A stretch of 64,000 nucleotides of DNA, taken from NCBI GenBank assembly GCA_963819735.1, contig CAWFXC010000005.1, forward strand, positions 620,001 through 684,000. Direction: 5' to 3'. The position numbers were made by a program, and so were the translations under genes. Source of the stretch: CAWFXC01 sp963819735. Lineage in GTDB: Bacteria > Actinomycetota > Acidimicrobiia > IMCC26256 > DASPTH01. The notes under the pieces are model-generated. The model was given only the letters and a program-made list of their open reading frames with translations. It was not told where the DNA came from and did no database searches. Shown one piece after another: positions 24,975-34,684 of this stretch (position 1 is its first letter; each line of letters starts with the position of its first letter).

Positions 24975-26804
24975 CTACGGGCGGATGGGCTCGAACGTCG
25001 TCTCGGGTAGCGGCTCCGGGATCCACGGCGCGAGCGACTCCTGCGGGAGCCCCGGCGTGCGGTCGTCGACGGTCTCGGTGCCCGACAGCACGACGCGGTC
25101 GCGGCCGCTGCGCTTGGCCAGCAGCAGCGCAGTGTCGGCCGCTTCGACGGTTTCGCTGAACGTGAGCCCGGGTTCGCTCGCCGCGAGGCCGAAGCTCACC
25201 GTGAACGAGGGCACCGTCCCGGCGGCCAACACCTCGTGCAGTCGGGTCCGGATGCGTTCGATGACGACCGTCGCGTTCTCGAGGGTGCAGTCGGGGAGCA
25301 CGGCGACGAACTCCTCGCCTCCGTAGCGCGCGGGGATGTCGTCGGGCCGGAGGCTGTCGCGCATCACGCGGGAGAACAGACGGAGGGCGCGATCGCCGGC
25401 GTCGTGCCCGTGCACGTCGTTGAGCATCTTGAAATGGTCGAGGTCGCCGTACGCGACGACGAACGGGAGCTCGGTCTCATTCAGCTCGTGGATGCGCGCC
25501 TCCAGGCTGCGGCGGTTGAGCAGGCCGGTGAGCGGGTCGGTCTGGGCCTGGGTCTCGGAGCGGTCGAATGCCCGCAGCATTCCGATCCGCTCACCCGCCT
25601 TCCGGGCGACCAGCACCAGGCCGCGGAGGATCTCGGGACGCGGCCGCGCGAGCGGGCCTTGCGTGTGGATCACGCCGGTGGCGCGTCCGGCGATGCTGAC
25701 CGGTATGCACTTCGCCCAGACCGCGTCATCCCTTCCGCGCAGGTACGGGCACGTATCGAGGGAAGCGCTGTCGTCGAAGATGCGTTGCTGACCGGTGATC
25801 GTCGCCGGGCAGTCCCCGGGCGAGATCACGCCGCACGCGGTGTCGTTGCCGGCGCTCGTGCTCAGCACCTGGCGGAAGTGGGCGTGGCTGGAATCGGCGA
25901 GCAGCATCTCGGCGGGAACGCCCGGCGCCGCAATCGTGATCGCCTGCGCGATGACGTCGTAGGTGAGCTCCTCGCCGGCGACCATCTCCAGGGCCCGCTG
26001 GAGGGATGTCTCCAGATCGGCTTCCTGTGCCGCCGCTTTCAGGGTGGCGGCGTCGGCGCTCAGGTGCCGGGCCTCTCGGCGCGCGTCGCGCATCAACCAG
26101 AGCCCGACCACGGCATAGAGCACGAACAGGGCCAGGATCGACCCGAGCATGGCGATGCGCGTGCGGTCGATACCGGAGACGATCGTGGCCGCGCCGCCCG
26201 TGACGATCGGGTCGTAGATCTTGGTTTGGAGCGGGGTGAGTGCATGCATCTCGCCGTCGAAGTGCACGCGCTCCCCGGCCAACGTCGCGGCGTAGGTCGG
26301 GTCGGTGGGGCTCAGCCCGAGGAGCGTGGCCGCTGACGGTACCGAGGCGGCCGCCGCGGCTTCGTAGGCCTTCTGAAACGCGCGCTCACCCGGCCGGTCC
26401 AACGCGACCTTGAGGTACGCGCCCCACGAGTCGTCACGCTTCTTGGCCGCCACCGACGACGCGGTCAACAAAACGGTTCTTGACTGGGCATCGCCGGCCT
26501 GGAGGGTGGCCAGGAACGCCTCCTGGGCAGAGGCGGTGGCGGCGGTCGCGTTCCGCAGGTGCGCTTCTGCCGGCAGCGCGCGCGACGAGAGTTCGCGCGC
26601 GATCGGCGAGATTCCGGCGAGAGACGCCACCAGGATGATCGCGAGGACGGTCAGGGATGCCACGGCCATCGCGGTCAGCAGCTTCGTGCGGCGCTCCGGC
26701 CGAGAGGAGCGGGTGCTCCCCCTGGTCAGTTCGAGGGGGTGCCCCGGCTCGTCGGGCAAGCTGCCACCGATCGCGATCGAGGACGTCGTCGTGCTCCCGT
26801 TCAT
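24975..26804 (-). CDS. Membrane GAF-GGDEF diguanylate cyclase
   Basis: A 609-residue protein from ATG 26804. TM1 lies at about 42-64, an extracytoplasmic helical sensor at about 65-185, TM2 at about 187-208, then a coiled linker, a GAF-like domain (about 230-375) and a GGDEF domain (about 395-555) with an intact YGGEEF signature. RPDD five residues before it fits the product-binding I-site (RxxD). It should make cyclic di-GMP. The GAF part has four Cys in short motifs (TACG, GDCPA, DTCPYL, AKCIPV), suggesting a metal or redox sensor. Divergent from the PhyH gene. Confidence 0.9.
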   Translation of the reverse strand: MNGSTTTSSIAIGGSLPDEPGHPLELTRGSTRSSRPERRTKLLTAMAVASLTVLAIILVASLAGISPIARELSSRALPAEAHLRNATAATASAQEAFLATLQAGDAQSRTVLLTASSVAAKKRDDSWGAYLKVALDRPGERAFQKAYEAAAAASVPSAATLLGLSPTDPTYAATLAGERVHFDGEMHALTPLQTKIYDPIVTGGAATIVSGIDRTRIAMLGSILALFVLYAVVGLWLMRDARREARHLSADAATLKAAAQEADLETSLQRALEMVAGEELTYDVIAQAITIAAPGVPAEMLLADSSHAHFRQVLSTSAGNDTACGVISPGDCPATITGQQRIFDDSASLDTCPYLRGRDDAVWAKCIPVSIAGRATGVIHTQGPLARPRPEILRGLVLVARKAGERIGMLRAFDRSETQAQTDPLTGLLNRRSLEARIHELNETELPFVVAYGDLDHFKMLNDVHGHDAGDRALRLFSRVMRDSLRPDDIPARYGGEEFVAVLPDCTLENATVVIERIRTRLHEVLAAGTVPSFTVSFGLAASEPGLTFSETVEAADTALLLAKRSGRDRVVLSGTETVDDRTPGLPQESLAPWIPEPLPETTFEPIRP

Positions 26805-26978
26805 GGCCGACTCTTTCCCTGCCCGAACCGGAGCCTCGATGCCGAGTGCTCGCTGTCCACTCCATCGACGGACCGAGGACGACTCTTGACCGCTATTGCC
26901 GGAACCGGAGCGTGGGGCAGGACGGTGGAGGACGGTAACGTCGGGTGTGGAGTCTGAGGCCGCCTCGGAAGGTATGCG

Positions 26979-27758
26979 GTGATCGAGTCCCACGCGCTGC
27001 CCACATTTGCGCGCGACGGGTACGTGGTGATCCCGAACGTCGTCGACGCCGATCGCGTCGAAGGCGCGCTGCGGATCGCCAACCACTGGCTCGACACCGG
27101 CTTCGACTCAACGCAACGGGACTCGTACCACTCGAAGTCGTTCGCGCCCGAGCACACCGGCGACCCCGAGATGTTGGGGCTCCTCACCGATACTCCCGCG
27201 TTCGGCCTCGCCGAGCACCTCGTCGGCCAATCGCTCGCGCCGCCGACGAACTCACAGATCACGATGCGGTTCCCGGCCGAGCCGGGGCGGCCGCCCGAAC
27301 CGTTCGGAGCGCACCTCGACGGGCTGCCCACACCCCTGAACGGGGTCCCGTTCGACGGCCGCGTCCACGGCTTCACTGCGCTGGCCGCGGTGCTCCTCTC
27401 GGACTGTCCGGCCGGGGAGCACGGCAACTTCACCGTCTGGCCCGGCACGCACCTCGAGATGGCGCGATGGTTTCGCGCGGACGGTACGCGGGTCCCTGAT
27501 GTCGACGCGTTCGTCACCGCCGTTCGCGATCTCGCCGACGCCACCTCGGAACCCGTGTCCGTCGTCGGGCGCGCCGGCGATCTCGTGCTGGCCCACTACC
27601 TGCTCCTGCACGGCACCGGCATCCACACCGGTCCCCATGTCCGCTACGTCGTGTTCTTCCGGCTGAAGACGCCGCACTACCTCGACCTCGGCGATGCACC
27701 GCTCACCGATCCGTGGCTGGAATGGCCCGCCTTCCCGCCCGGCGACCGGCCGGGATGA
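26979..27758 (+). CDS. Phytanoyl-CoA dioxygenase (PhyH) family protein
   Basis: A 259-residue Fe(II)/2-oxoglutarate oxygenase. The metal-binding HxD is in FGAHLDG, and the distal His is in LLHGTGIH, followed by an Arg (HVRYVVFFR) that binds 2-oxoglutarate. The start is GTG 26979 with GGAAGG upstream. The family hydroxylates varied substrates and the target is not evident. Confidence 0.88.
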   Translation: MIESHALPTFARDGYVVIPNVVDADRVEGALRIANHWLDTGFDSTQRDSYHSKSFAPEHTGDPEMLGLLTDTPAFGLAEHLVGQSLAPPTNSQITMRFPAEPGRPPEPFGAHLDGLPTPLNGVPFDGRVHGFTALAAVLLSDCPAGEHGNFTVWPGTHLEMARWFRADGTRVPDVDAFVTAVRDLADATSEPVSVVGRAGDLVLAHYLLLHGTGIHTGPHVRYVVFFRLKTPHYLDLGDAPLTDPWLEWPAFPPGDRPG

Positions 27759-27855
27759 CGTCCTTCCCCCGAACCTGCGTCGTTCGTGTGGCGCATACCA
27801 ACACGAGCGACGCAAGTTGGGTGGTGGGGTGCGCGCGACCGGCGATACTGAGGAG

Positions 27856-28248
27856 ATGACCGAACGCAATGTTCTCGGCGGCGAACTCGAACCGTGCGGT
27901 ACCGATCCCCTCACCGGGTTCTACCGCGACGGCTGCTGCAGCACCGGCCCCGAAGACATGGGCAGTCACACGATCTGCGCCGTCGTCACGTCGGAGTTCC
28001 TGGAGCACCAGCGCCGGATCGGCAACGACCTGAGCACACCGATGCCGCAGTACCGCTTTCCCGGGCTCGTCCCGGGCGACCGCTGGTGCGTCACCGCGCG
28101 CAACTGGTTGCGGGCGCACGGCGACGGCGCGGCCGCTCCCGTGGTGCTGGCGTGCACGCACGAACGGGCGCTCGACATCGTGCCACTCGAGGTGTTGCAG
28201 GAGCACGCGGTCGACGTGCCCGCCGACCCCGGCATGCTCGACAACTAG
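27856..28248 (+). CDS. DUF2237 family protein
   Basis: A 130-residue protein starting at ATG 27856. The pattern NVLGGELEPCGTDPLTGFYR and DGCCSTGPEDMGSHTICA, then TSEFLEHQRRIGNDLSTP and PGDRWCVTARNW, is the hallmark of DUF2237, a widespread small family of unknown function with conserved Cys. It lies 24 bp upstream of the SnoaL-like gene. No activity is assigned. Confidence 0.88.
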   Translation: MTERNVLGGELEPCGTDPLTGFYRDGCCSTGPEDMGSHTICAVVTSEFLEHQRRIGNDLSTPMPQYRFPGLVPGDRWCVTARNWLRAHGDGAAAPVVLACTHERALDIVPLEVLQEHAVDVPADPGMLDN

Positions 28249-28272
28249 CGCGACGAGACGGAGGAACGCACG

Positions 28273-28782
28273 ATGACGGAACTGGCGGAGTTGCAGGCCA
28301 CGGTCGAGGCCCTGGCCGCGCGCGTGCAGGTGCTGGAGGACCAGTTGGCGATCACCCAACTCGTCGCCGGCTACGGGCCCGCGGTCGACAGCGGATCGAG
28401 CGAGGCGACCGCGAACCTGTGGACCGACGACGGGGTCTTCGACGTGCCGCCCTACGCCACGTGGACCGGCCACGACGAGATCGCGGGCATGGTCGAGGGC
28501 GAAGGCCACCAGTCGCTCATCATGAACGGGTGTGCGCACGTGCTCACCGCGCCCCGCATCGTGATCGATGGCGACGAGGCGCGGGGTTGGAGCTACGCGC
28601 TGAACATCCGCTGGGACGCGGCGCGTGAGCAGTTCTGGGTCGCGCGCGTGTCGGCCAACGGTTGGCATTGGCGCCGGGGGAGCGACGGCTGGCGCATCGT
28701 GCGCCGCGTCAACCAGAACCTCGACGGCACCGAAGAGCCGCGCGCCATCCTGCGCGGCAGCGCCACTGCCACCGCGTCCTGA
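28273..28782 (+). CDS. SnoaL-like (NTF2-fold) protein
   Basis: A 169-residue protein with an N-terminal coiled coil (about residues 3-28) and a SnoaL-like domain: QLVAGYGPAVDSG, NLWTDDGVFDV, then NGCAHVLTAPRIVIDGDEA and GWRIVRRV. This fold serves as isomerase, hydroxylase or dehydratase in polyketide and steroid metabolism. The specific chemistry is unknown. It lies 14 bp before the GlcD-like gene and is probably co-transcribed with it. Confidence 0.8.
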   Translation: MTELAELQATVEALAARVQVLEDQLAITQLVAGYGPAVDSGSSEATANLWTDDGVFDVPPYATWTGHDEIAGMVEGEGHQSLIMNGCAHVLTAPRIVIDGDEARGWSYALNIRWDAAREQFWVARVSANGWHWRRGSDGWRIVRRVNQNLDGTEEPRAILRGSATATAS

Positions 28783-28796
28783 TCGCACTTCCCGCC

Positions 28797-30233
28797 GTGT
28801 CGAACTCGTCCCTCGTCGACCTCGTCGCGGGATTGGTGGCCGCGCTCGGCCGCGACGCGGTGTTGAGCGGCGACACGATCAGTGCCGACTACTGGCGCGA
28901 CGAGACGCTCAAGCTCGAACCGGTGCGACCCGGGGTGGTCGTGCTGCCGACGACCACCGCCGATGTCGCCGCGGCGGTGAAGCTCGCCGCCGCGCACGGC
29001 GTGCCGGTCACCGCGAGGGGCGCAGCCACCGGGCTCTCGGGCGCGTGCGTGCCGTTGGGCGACGGCATGGTCGTGTCGTTCGAGCGCATGGCGGCGCTGC
29101 TCGAGATCGACGACGCCGGTCACGTGGCCGTGGTGCAGCCCGGGTTGACGCTGGCCGAGCTCGACGAGGCGACGGCGAAGCACGGTCTGGTGTACCCCGT
29201 GTTCCCGGGCACGTCGGCCGCCAGCCTCGGGGGCAACGTGGCCACCAACGCGGGCGGGATGCGGGCGGTGAAGTACGGCGTGACCCGTCACCAGGTGCTC
29301 GGCATCGAGGCGGTCACCGGCACCGGTGAGATCATCCGCAGTGGCGGTCGGTTCGTGAAGAACACATCGGGCTACGACCTCACGCAGATCGTGATCGGCT
29401 CGGAGGGAACGTTGGCGCTGGTCACCGAGGCGACGTTGCGGCTGCATCCGCGGCTGGCGCACGTGGCGTCGATCCTCGCTCCGTTCGCCGCGGTCGACGA
29501 CGTGGCCGAAGTGATCCCGAAGATCGTCGCGTCGGGCGTCGACCCGATGATCCTCGAGTACATCGACCGCGCCACCATGAAGGGTCTGCTCCGGATGAAC
29601 GAGCTCACGCTCGGCGTGCCGCCCGACGTGATGGCGCGCACGGAGGCGTACCTCGTGGTGGTGCTCGAGGGTCGTACCGAGGAGCAGCTCGAGCACGACG
29701 TCGGTGACGTCGCGCAGCAGCTCGCGGAGGCCGACGCGCACGACGTGTACGTGCTGCCGCCGCAGCAGGGCGCGCAACTGCTCGCGGCGCGTGAGAGCGC
29801 GTTCTGGTTGGTGAAGGCCGCGGGAGCCGACGACCTGATCGACATGGTGGTGCCCCGCGCCCGTATCCCCGAGTACCTGCGCAACGTGCAGGAGCTGGCC
29901 GACGAGCTGGGCGGGAAGGTGTTCGGGTGCGGCCACGCGGGCGACGGCAACATCCACTTCTCGGTGTACGAGCCCGACGACGAGCGGCGCTCGCGGCTGT
30001 TGCAGGCCATCTTCGAGATGGGGTTGGCGATGGGAGGCGCGATCTCGGGCGAGCACGGGATCGGCCGCACGAAGCGGCGCTACTACCAGGCGCTCGAGGA
30101 TCCGGCCAAGCTCGCGCTGCAGCGGCGCATCAAGGCCGCGTTCGATCCCGCGGGCATCCTCAACCCTGGTTGCATCTTCGACCTCATCGCGGAGGATCAG
30201 GTCGACGACGAGCCGGCCGGCGACGGCGCCTGA
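28797..30233 (+). CDS. FAD-linked oxidase, glycolate/D-lactate dehydrogenase type (GlcD-like)
   Basis: A 478-residue flavoprotein from GTG 28797. The PCMH-type FAD domain has PVTARGAATGLSGACVP and GTSAASLGGNVATNAGGMR. The C-terminal FAD oxidase domain has GCGHAGDGNIHFSV and ISGEHGIGRTKR, whose His residues bind metal and substrate in this family. It oxidises a 2-hydroxy acid to a 2-oxo acid. No GlcE/GlcF partners are adjacent, so it is of the single-subunit type. It ends 4 bp from the convergent acetoacetate-decarboxylase-like gene. Confidence 0.9.
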   Translation: MSNSSLVDLVAGLVAALGRDAVLSGDTISADYWRDETLKLEPVRPGVVVLPTTTADVAAAVKLAAAHGVPVTARGAATGLSGACVPLGDGMVVSFERMAALLEIDDAGHVAVVQPGLTLAELDEATAKHGLVYPVFPGTSAASLGGNVATNAGGMRAVKYGVTRHQVLGIEAVTGTGEIIRSGGRFVKNTSGYDLTQIVIGSEGTLALVTEATLRLHPRLAHVASILAPFAAVDDVAEVIPKIVASGVDPMILEYIDRATMKGLLRMNELTLGVPPDVMARTEAYLVVVLEGRTEEQLEHDVGDVAQQLAEADAHDVYVLPPQQGAQLLAARESAFWLVKAAGADDLIDMVVPRARIPEYLRNVQELADELGGKVFGCGHAGDGNIHFSVYEPDDERRSRLLQAIFEMGLAMGGAISGEHGIGRTKRRYYQALEDPAKLALQRRIKAAFDPAGILNPGCIFDLIAEDQVDDEPAGDGA

Positions 30234-30236
30234 CCC

Positions 30237-31025
30237 TCAGGCGGGCCGGACCTCGGCCCCGGTGATGGTGAAGGCGAGCGAGCAGCGGAAGCCGCCGAGC
30301 ACCTCCACCGGGCGCAATGCGAACAGCTCTTCGAACTCGGAGTCGTACAGCTCGAGCGTGGCCGGGCCCTGCCACACGTCGGCGATCTCGAAGCCGGTGA
30401 GCAGGTTGCGGGCGAGATCGTGGACGAGCGGCTCGCCACCGGCGAGGTCGGGGACGAGCCGCGTGTGCCAGATGGGCAGCCGCATCCCCTTGGGCACGAA
30501 GCCGGGATCGGCGGGGGTTTCGAGCGTGACCGACCCCCGGGCCAGTTGCCGGCCCAACCCGGCGACGTGACCCGTGAACGTGGCGCCTGGCTCGAGCTTG
30601 GCGCCGCCCCGCCCGACGGTGACCGCGCGGGTGGTCGCGATCGTGCCCAGCTTCTTGGGGAAGCCCTGGATGTGCCCGCGTGCAAACGACAGATCGTTGT
30701 CGACCCAGATGTAGGGCACACGCGCGACCTTGGCCCCGTCGAGCAACGCGTGCACCTCGACGTAGGCCTCCTTGTACTGCCCCCGGGCGGGATCGGCGGC
30801 GATGCGCGGGTCGAGATCGGCCGCCGACGACCAGTCGACGAACACGAACGTCGCCGAGCCGTCGCCGACCGGCTCCATCCCGCGGGGGAGCACCGCGGCC
30901 ATCGCCGCGGGGTCGCCGCGGAAGTCGATGCCGATGGCGTCGCCGGAGAAGTGCCACGGCGGCGCCGGCACCAGCGACGCGCCGCCGCCGGGCGACAGGG
31001 GCAGGCTCCAACCGGCGAGGCTCAT
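30237..31025 (-). CDS. Acetoacetate-decarboxylase-like protein
   Basis: A 262-residue protein of the acetoacetate decarboxylase superfamily. QGFPKKLG holds the Lys-Lys pair at the place of the Schiff-base lysine, and YKEAYVEVHAL resembles the family YxE segment. Members act as decarboxylases, aldolases or dehydratases. Its ATG overlaps the epimerase stop by one base (TGATG, 31027-31023), so the two are translationally coupled and probably act on the same substrate. Substrate unknown. Confidence 0.82.
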   Translation of the reverse strand: MSLAGWSLPLSPGGGASLVPAPPWHFSGDAIGIDFRGDPAAMAAVLPRGMEPVGDGSATFVFVDWSSAADLDPRIAADPARGQYKEAYVEVHALLDGAKVARVPYIWVDNDLSFARGHIQGFPKKLGTIATTRAVTVGRGGAKLEPGATFTGHVAGLGRQLARGSVTLETPADPGFVPKGMRLPIWHTRLVPDLAGGEPLVHDLARNLLTGFEIADVWQGPATLELYDSEFEELFALRPVEVLGGFRCSLAFTITGAEVRPA

Positions 31026-32125
31026 CAGATGCGGGTATCCGCTCGCACGTTGCGGGTGCCGGGGCCGGCGTACGACTTCCCGTACCCGGGCAGCTCGTCG
31101 TATCCGAGATCGGGCGGGTTCGCGACCGCGGCGCGCCACCACGCCGCGAGCGTGTCCTCGGCGGCGTAGTCGAACGGATCCTGCAACGCGGTCTCCTCGT
31201 AGCCACCGCGTACCGGCGGATTGGCGACCAGCCACCGCGTCGCCACCCGCACCGCTTCGCGCGCGGGCACGACGTCGCGGTAGCCGAGCAGGGTGCGCAA
31301 CTTCGTGGTGTCCATGACGCGATGCGTCGTGCGGTAGTTCATCATGAGCGGTCGCGCGGGTATCGCGAACTGAGCGGGCATCGACAGCAGCTCCCAGTCG
31401 TGGTCGAGCTCGTCAGTGATGATCTCGGCGATTTGGCGGATGGTCAGCTTCTCGTCGTCGCCGCAGTTGAAGATCTCGCCCATCGACGCTGCGGGCTGAT
31501 CCACCGCGAGCAGGAGAGCGTGGGCCAGGTTCTCGACGTAGCCGAACGGCACGAGGCTCAGGCCGTCGTCGGGGAGGACGAGGAACGGGCGCCGGTCGAG
31601 GATGCGGCGCACGACGCACCATTCGCGCGGCGCGAGCTGACGCGGTCCGTACACGTACGGATAGCGGAAGTGCGTGGCGGTGGGGTGCTGCTCGAACAGC
31701 ATCTGCTCGGTGCGGCCGATGCGATAGCTCTTGCCGTCTTCGTTCTCGGTCGCGAGGTCGGCGTCCTCCCGCGTGGGCACCGGCAGCCCGGGTGGGCGGT
31801 GGATGGCCGGGTCGAAGAAACCCCGGTAGACGGGAACGCCCCCGATCGACATCAGCCGCCCGGTGCGCCCCGTGAGCACGTCGGCGATGCTCCGCAGGCG
31901 TCCGTAGCTGGCGATGGCGACGTCGAACGTCTCTTCGCCGAGCACCGCACGCAATCCGTCCTCGGAGAACACGTCGCCGTGCAGATGGCGGAAGTGCGCG
32001 ACCTCGGGGACCTCGTGGTTCCCGGAGTGCAGGACGATGACCTCGAACCCGCGTTCCTCGAGCCCTCGCGCGATGGGCGGTCCGGTGGGGCCGGTGCCGC
32101 CGATCAACAGCGCCGACTGCGTCAC
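31025..32125 (-). CDS. NAD-dependent epimerase/dehydratase family protein
   Basis: A 366-residue extended short-chain protein. The N-terminal Rossmann motif is GGTGPTGPPIARGL. Downstream, PYVYGPRQ and FNCGDDEKLTIRQIAEIITD are typical of sugar-nucleotide-epimerase relatives. The catalytic YxxxK is not evident where expected (SYRIGRTEQ), so it may be a reductase or an atypical member. It is coupled to the acetoacetate-decarboxylase-like gene and divergent from the SDR at 32221 (95-bp gap). Confidence 0.8.
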   Translation of the reverse strand: MTQSALLIGGTGPTGPPIARGLEERGFEVIVLHSGNHEVPEVAHFRHLHGDVFSEDGLRAVLGEETFDVAIASYGRLRSIADVLTGRTGRLMSIGGVPVYRGFFDPAIHRPPGLPVPTREDADLATENEDGKSYRIGRTEQMLFEQHPTATHFRYPYVYGPRQLAPREWCVVRRILDRRPFLVLPDDGLSLVPFGYVENLAHALLLAVDQPAASMGEIFNCGDDEKLTIRQIAEIITDELDHDWELLSMPAQFAIPARPLMMNYRTTHRVMDTTKLRTLLGYRDVVPAREAVRVATRWLVANPPVRGGYEETALQDPFDYAAEDTLAAWWRAAVANPPDLGYDELPGYGKSYAGPGTRNVRADTRI

Positions 32126-32220
32126 CGAATTCCCTCGCTCGCCACGTGGTCTCCGCTCCGCATCGGTTCGCCGACAACTCGTACTGTACCGAGCACCTTC
32201 CGGCCCGACAGGATGGAACC

Positions 32221-32964
32221 ATGCCGACCACGTTCGACTTCGCCGGCCGCACCGTGCTGGTCACCGGCGCCGCGCAGGGCATCGGCCAGGCCATCGCCAC
32301 CCTGTTCCATCAGAGTGGTGCCTCCGTCGCCGTCGCCGATCGCAATCCCGACGCGCTGGCGGCGGCGTGGCCGGACGACGCCCGCGTGCATCCGGTACCC
32401 CTCGACGTGTCCGACACCGACGCCACGACCGCCGCGGTGCAGGAGGTCGCGCACTGGGGCCCGTCGGGTTCGGTCGACGTACTGATCAACAACGCGGGCA
32501 TCACGCGCGACGGCGTGGTGTGGAAGTTGTCGGACGACGACTGGGACGCCGTACTCGCCGTCCATCTCACCGGCACCTTCGCCGCCACGCGCGCGGTCGT
32601 GCCGCTCATGCGCGCCGCGGGGTTCGGGCGCATCGTCAACGTGACCAGCTACACCGGGCTGCACGGCAACGTGGGCCAGGCGAACTACGCGGCGGCCAAA
32701 GCCGGCATCATCGGCTTCACCCGCACCGTGGCCAAGGAAGTCGCGCGGTTCGGGATCACCGTGAACGCCGTCTCGCCCAACGCGGCGACCGCCATGGTGC
32801 TCGCGGTCCCGCCCGCGAAGTTCGCCGAGTTGGAGGCGGCCATCCCGTTCGGTCGGTTCGGCGAACCGGGGGAGATGGCGCCCACGGTCGCGTTCCTCGC
32901 ATCCGACGAAGCGGCGTACATCACCGGTGTCGTGCTGCCGGTCGACGGCGGATTGTCGATCTAG
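32221..32964 (+). CDS. SDR-family oxidoreductase (FabG-like)
   Basis: A 247-residue classical SDR: cofactor loop TGAAQGIGQ, NNAG, catalytic Ser in NVTSYTG, and YAAAK. The C-terminal VVLPVDGGLSI is typical of FabG-type 3-oxoacyl or alcohol dehydrogenases. The start at ATG 32221 places the first strand correctly. It lies 13 bp before the DUF1214 gene on the same strand. Confidence 0.88.
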   Translation: MPTTFDFAGRTVLVTGAAQGIGQAIATLFHQSGASVAVADRNPDALAAAWPDDARVHPVPLDVSDTDATTAAVQEVAHWGPSGSVDVLINNAGITRDGVVWKLSDDDWDAVLAVHLTGTFAATRAVVPLMRAAGFGRIVNVTSYTGLHGNVGQANYAAAKAGIIGFTRTVAKEVARFGITVNAVSPNAATAMVLAVPPAKFAELEAAIPFGRFGEPGEMAPTVAFLASDEAAYITGVVLPVDGGLSI

Positions 32965-32977
32965 ATTCGAGGTTCCG

Positions 32978-34177
32978 ATGACCGATCAGTGGCAGTCCGA
33001 CCTCGCCATCGCGAGCGACACGTGGCGCGCCTACTGCGCCGCGCTCGAACGCACCGGGCTCGAGGCGCTCGAGCGGTGCATGACCCACGACGAGATCGAT
33101 CTCGCCGAGGGCTTGCGCCACCTGGCCCGGATGAGTCGCCTCACGTCGCAGAGCGGCATGGAGAACAACGACAGCGCGCATCCCTACCTGGCCCGGTCCC
33201 TCGGGCCCACGGTGAAGATGGGCGGTGACAACCCCTGCGGCCTCTACCTCTCGGCGCCGATCAACGGCACCGACACCTTCCGCGTGGCCGGCAGCCGCGG
33301 ATCGGCGGCGTGGGTGTCGTTCATGTCGCAGCGCAACCACGAGTGCTTCGCGCACGGCCTCGGCGTGTTCGGTGACGCGATCTTCGCCATCGATCTCGCG
33401 GTCGACGACGACGGCAGCTTCGAGATGCGGCTCTCGCCCGATGAGCACGCCGGCAACTGGATCCAGACCGACCGCTTCAGCGCCACCCTGATGGTCCGCC
33501 AGTTCTTCGGCGACTGGGACGACGTGCGGCCGATGGACCTCACCATCGAGAACCTCAGCCGGGGCGACGAACCAAAGGCGACGCTCACGCTCGACGAAGC
33601 GGTGGCGCGTCTCGCCCGCGGCACCGAGTCGTTCGCGGCGTTCGTGCCCCGCATGCAGGGCGAGATGTTGGCTAAGGGCGATTCCGTCAACGCGTTCGCC
33701 ACCGACATCGGCGATCCCACGTCGAAGTTCGGCGGTGTGCCCGGAGGCAACGCGGTCACCAGTCGCTGGCGGCTGGAGGCCAGCGAAGCCCTGCTCGTGC
33801 ACGTGCTGCCGCCCACGCCGTGCCCCTACTGGGACGTGCAGGTGGGGAACGGGTGGTACGAGAGCTGGGACTACCGCCACTTCTTCTCCGGGCTCACCCA
33901 TCGCCAAGCGGCGCTCCACGACGACGGATCGGTCACCCTCGTGCTGAGCGAGCGGGATCCGGGCACCGCCAACTGGCTGGAGACGGCCGGCCACCGCGAA
34001 GGGCACATCGCGATCCGGTGGCAGCTCACCGACGGCCAGCTGCCGCTCCCCGATTGCCGGGTGGTCGCGGTCGACGACGTGGCAACGCTCACCGGTCTGC
34101 CCGCGGTGAACGCGGCCGAGCGGCGGGACCAACGGCGCGCCCACCGGGCCGCGGTAGAGGCGCGCTTCCGGCTCTAG
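32978..34177 (+). CDS. DUF1214 domain protein
   Basis: A 399-residue protein from ATG 32978. The C-terminal third (GNGWYESWDYRH, SGLTHRQAALHDDGSVTLVL, GTANWLETAGHREGHIAIRW) is the DUF1214 domain, often found with DUF1254 and of unknown chemistry. The N-terminal part contains a Gly-rich GVPGG loop and PCGLYLSAPINGTDTFRV. It follows the SDR at 13 bp and is convergent with the MarR gene 6 bp away. Confidence 0.82.
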   Translation: MTDQWQSDLAIASDTWRAYCAALERTGLEALERCMTHDEIDLAEGLRHLARMSRLTSQSGMENNDSAHPYLARSLGPTVKMGGDNPCGLYLSAPINGTDTFRVAGSRGSAAWVSFMSQRNHECFAHGLGVFGDAIFAIDLAVDDDGSFEMRLSPDEHAGNWIQTDRFSATLMVRQFFGDWDDVRPMDLTIENLSRGDEPKATLTLDEAVARLARGTESFAAFVPRMQGEMLAKGDSVNAFATDIGDPTSKFGGVPGGNAVTSRWRLEASEALLVHVLPPTPCPYWDVQVGNGWYESWDYRHFFSGLTHRQAALHDDGSVTLVLSERDPGTANWLETAGHREGHIAIRWQLTDGQLPLPDCRVVAVDDVATLTGLPAVNAAERRDQRRAHRAAVEARFRL

Positions 34178-34183
34178 CGCCCT

Positions 34184-34684
34184 CTACCCGAGGCTTCCCT
34201 CGGAGTCCGGCGGGCTCGGGGCGAAGCCCGGTTCGCCGACGTGACGGCCGAGGGCGTCCGACAGGCGGGTCATGCCGCGGAGGAACTCGTCGCGCTCCAC
34301 GGGGTCCCAGCGCTCCATGAGCTCGGCCAACGTGTGGCGCCACTCGGTGCGAGCGGCCAGTACCGCGCGGCGGGCGCACGGCGACGCGGTCAGGAGCGCG
34401 GCGCGGCGGTCACTCGGGTCGTTGTCGCGCACCACCAGCCCGCGCTCGACCAGCGACGCCAGTTGTCGGCTCAGGGTCGACTGCTCGACCGCGATGAGCG
34501 ACTGCAGATCGGACGCCCGTACCGGACCCCGGTCGACGATCAGGCCGAGCAGCGGCATCAGGTTGCGGTCCACGTCGGGTTCGACACTCGCCGACATCAC
34601 CGACGACAGCCGCGGCCCGCGTGCCACGCGGATGAGCTCGGTGAGCGCGGTGTCGAGCGCGTCGTAGTAGGACGCCTCACTCAT
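34184..34684 (-). CDS. MarR-family transcriptional regulator
   Basis: A 166-residue winged-helix regulator. The recognition helix lies in VEQSTLSRQLASLVERGLV and the wing in RDNDPSDRRAALL, a signature of MarR proteins. It overlaps the SDR stop by 4 nt (34681-34684), so it is made with that enzyme and is likely to regulate it or the divergent acyl-CoA ligase at 35495. No ligand can be inferred. Confidence 0.9.
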   Translation of the reverse strand: MSEASYYDALDTALTELIRVARGPRLSSVMSASVEPDVDRNLMPLLGLIVDRGPVRASDLQSLIAVEQSTLSRQLASLVERGLVVRDNDPSDRRAALLTASPCARRAVLAARTEWRHTLAELMERWDPVERDEFLRGMTRLSDALGRHVGEPGFAPSPPDSEGSLG

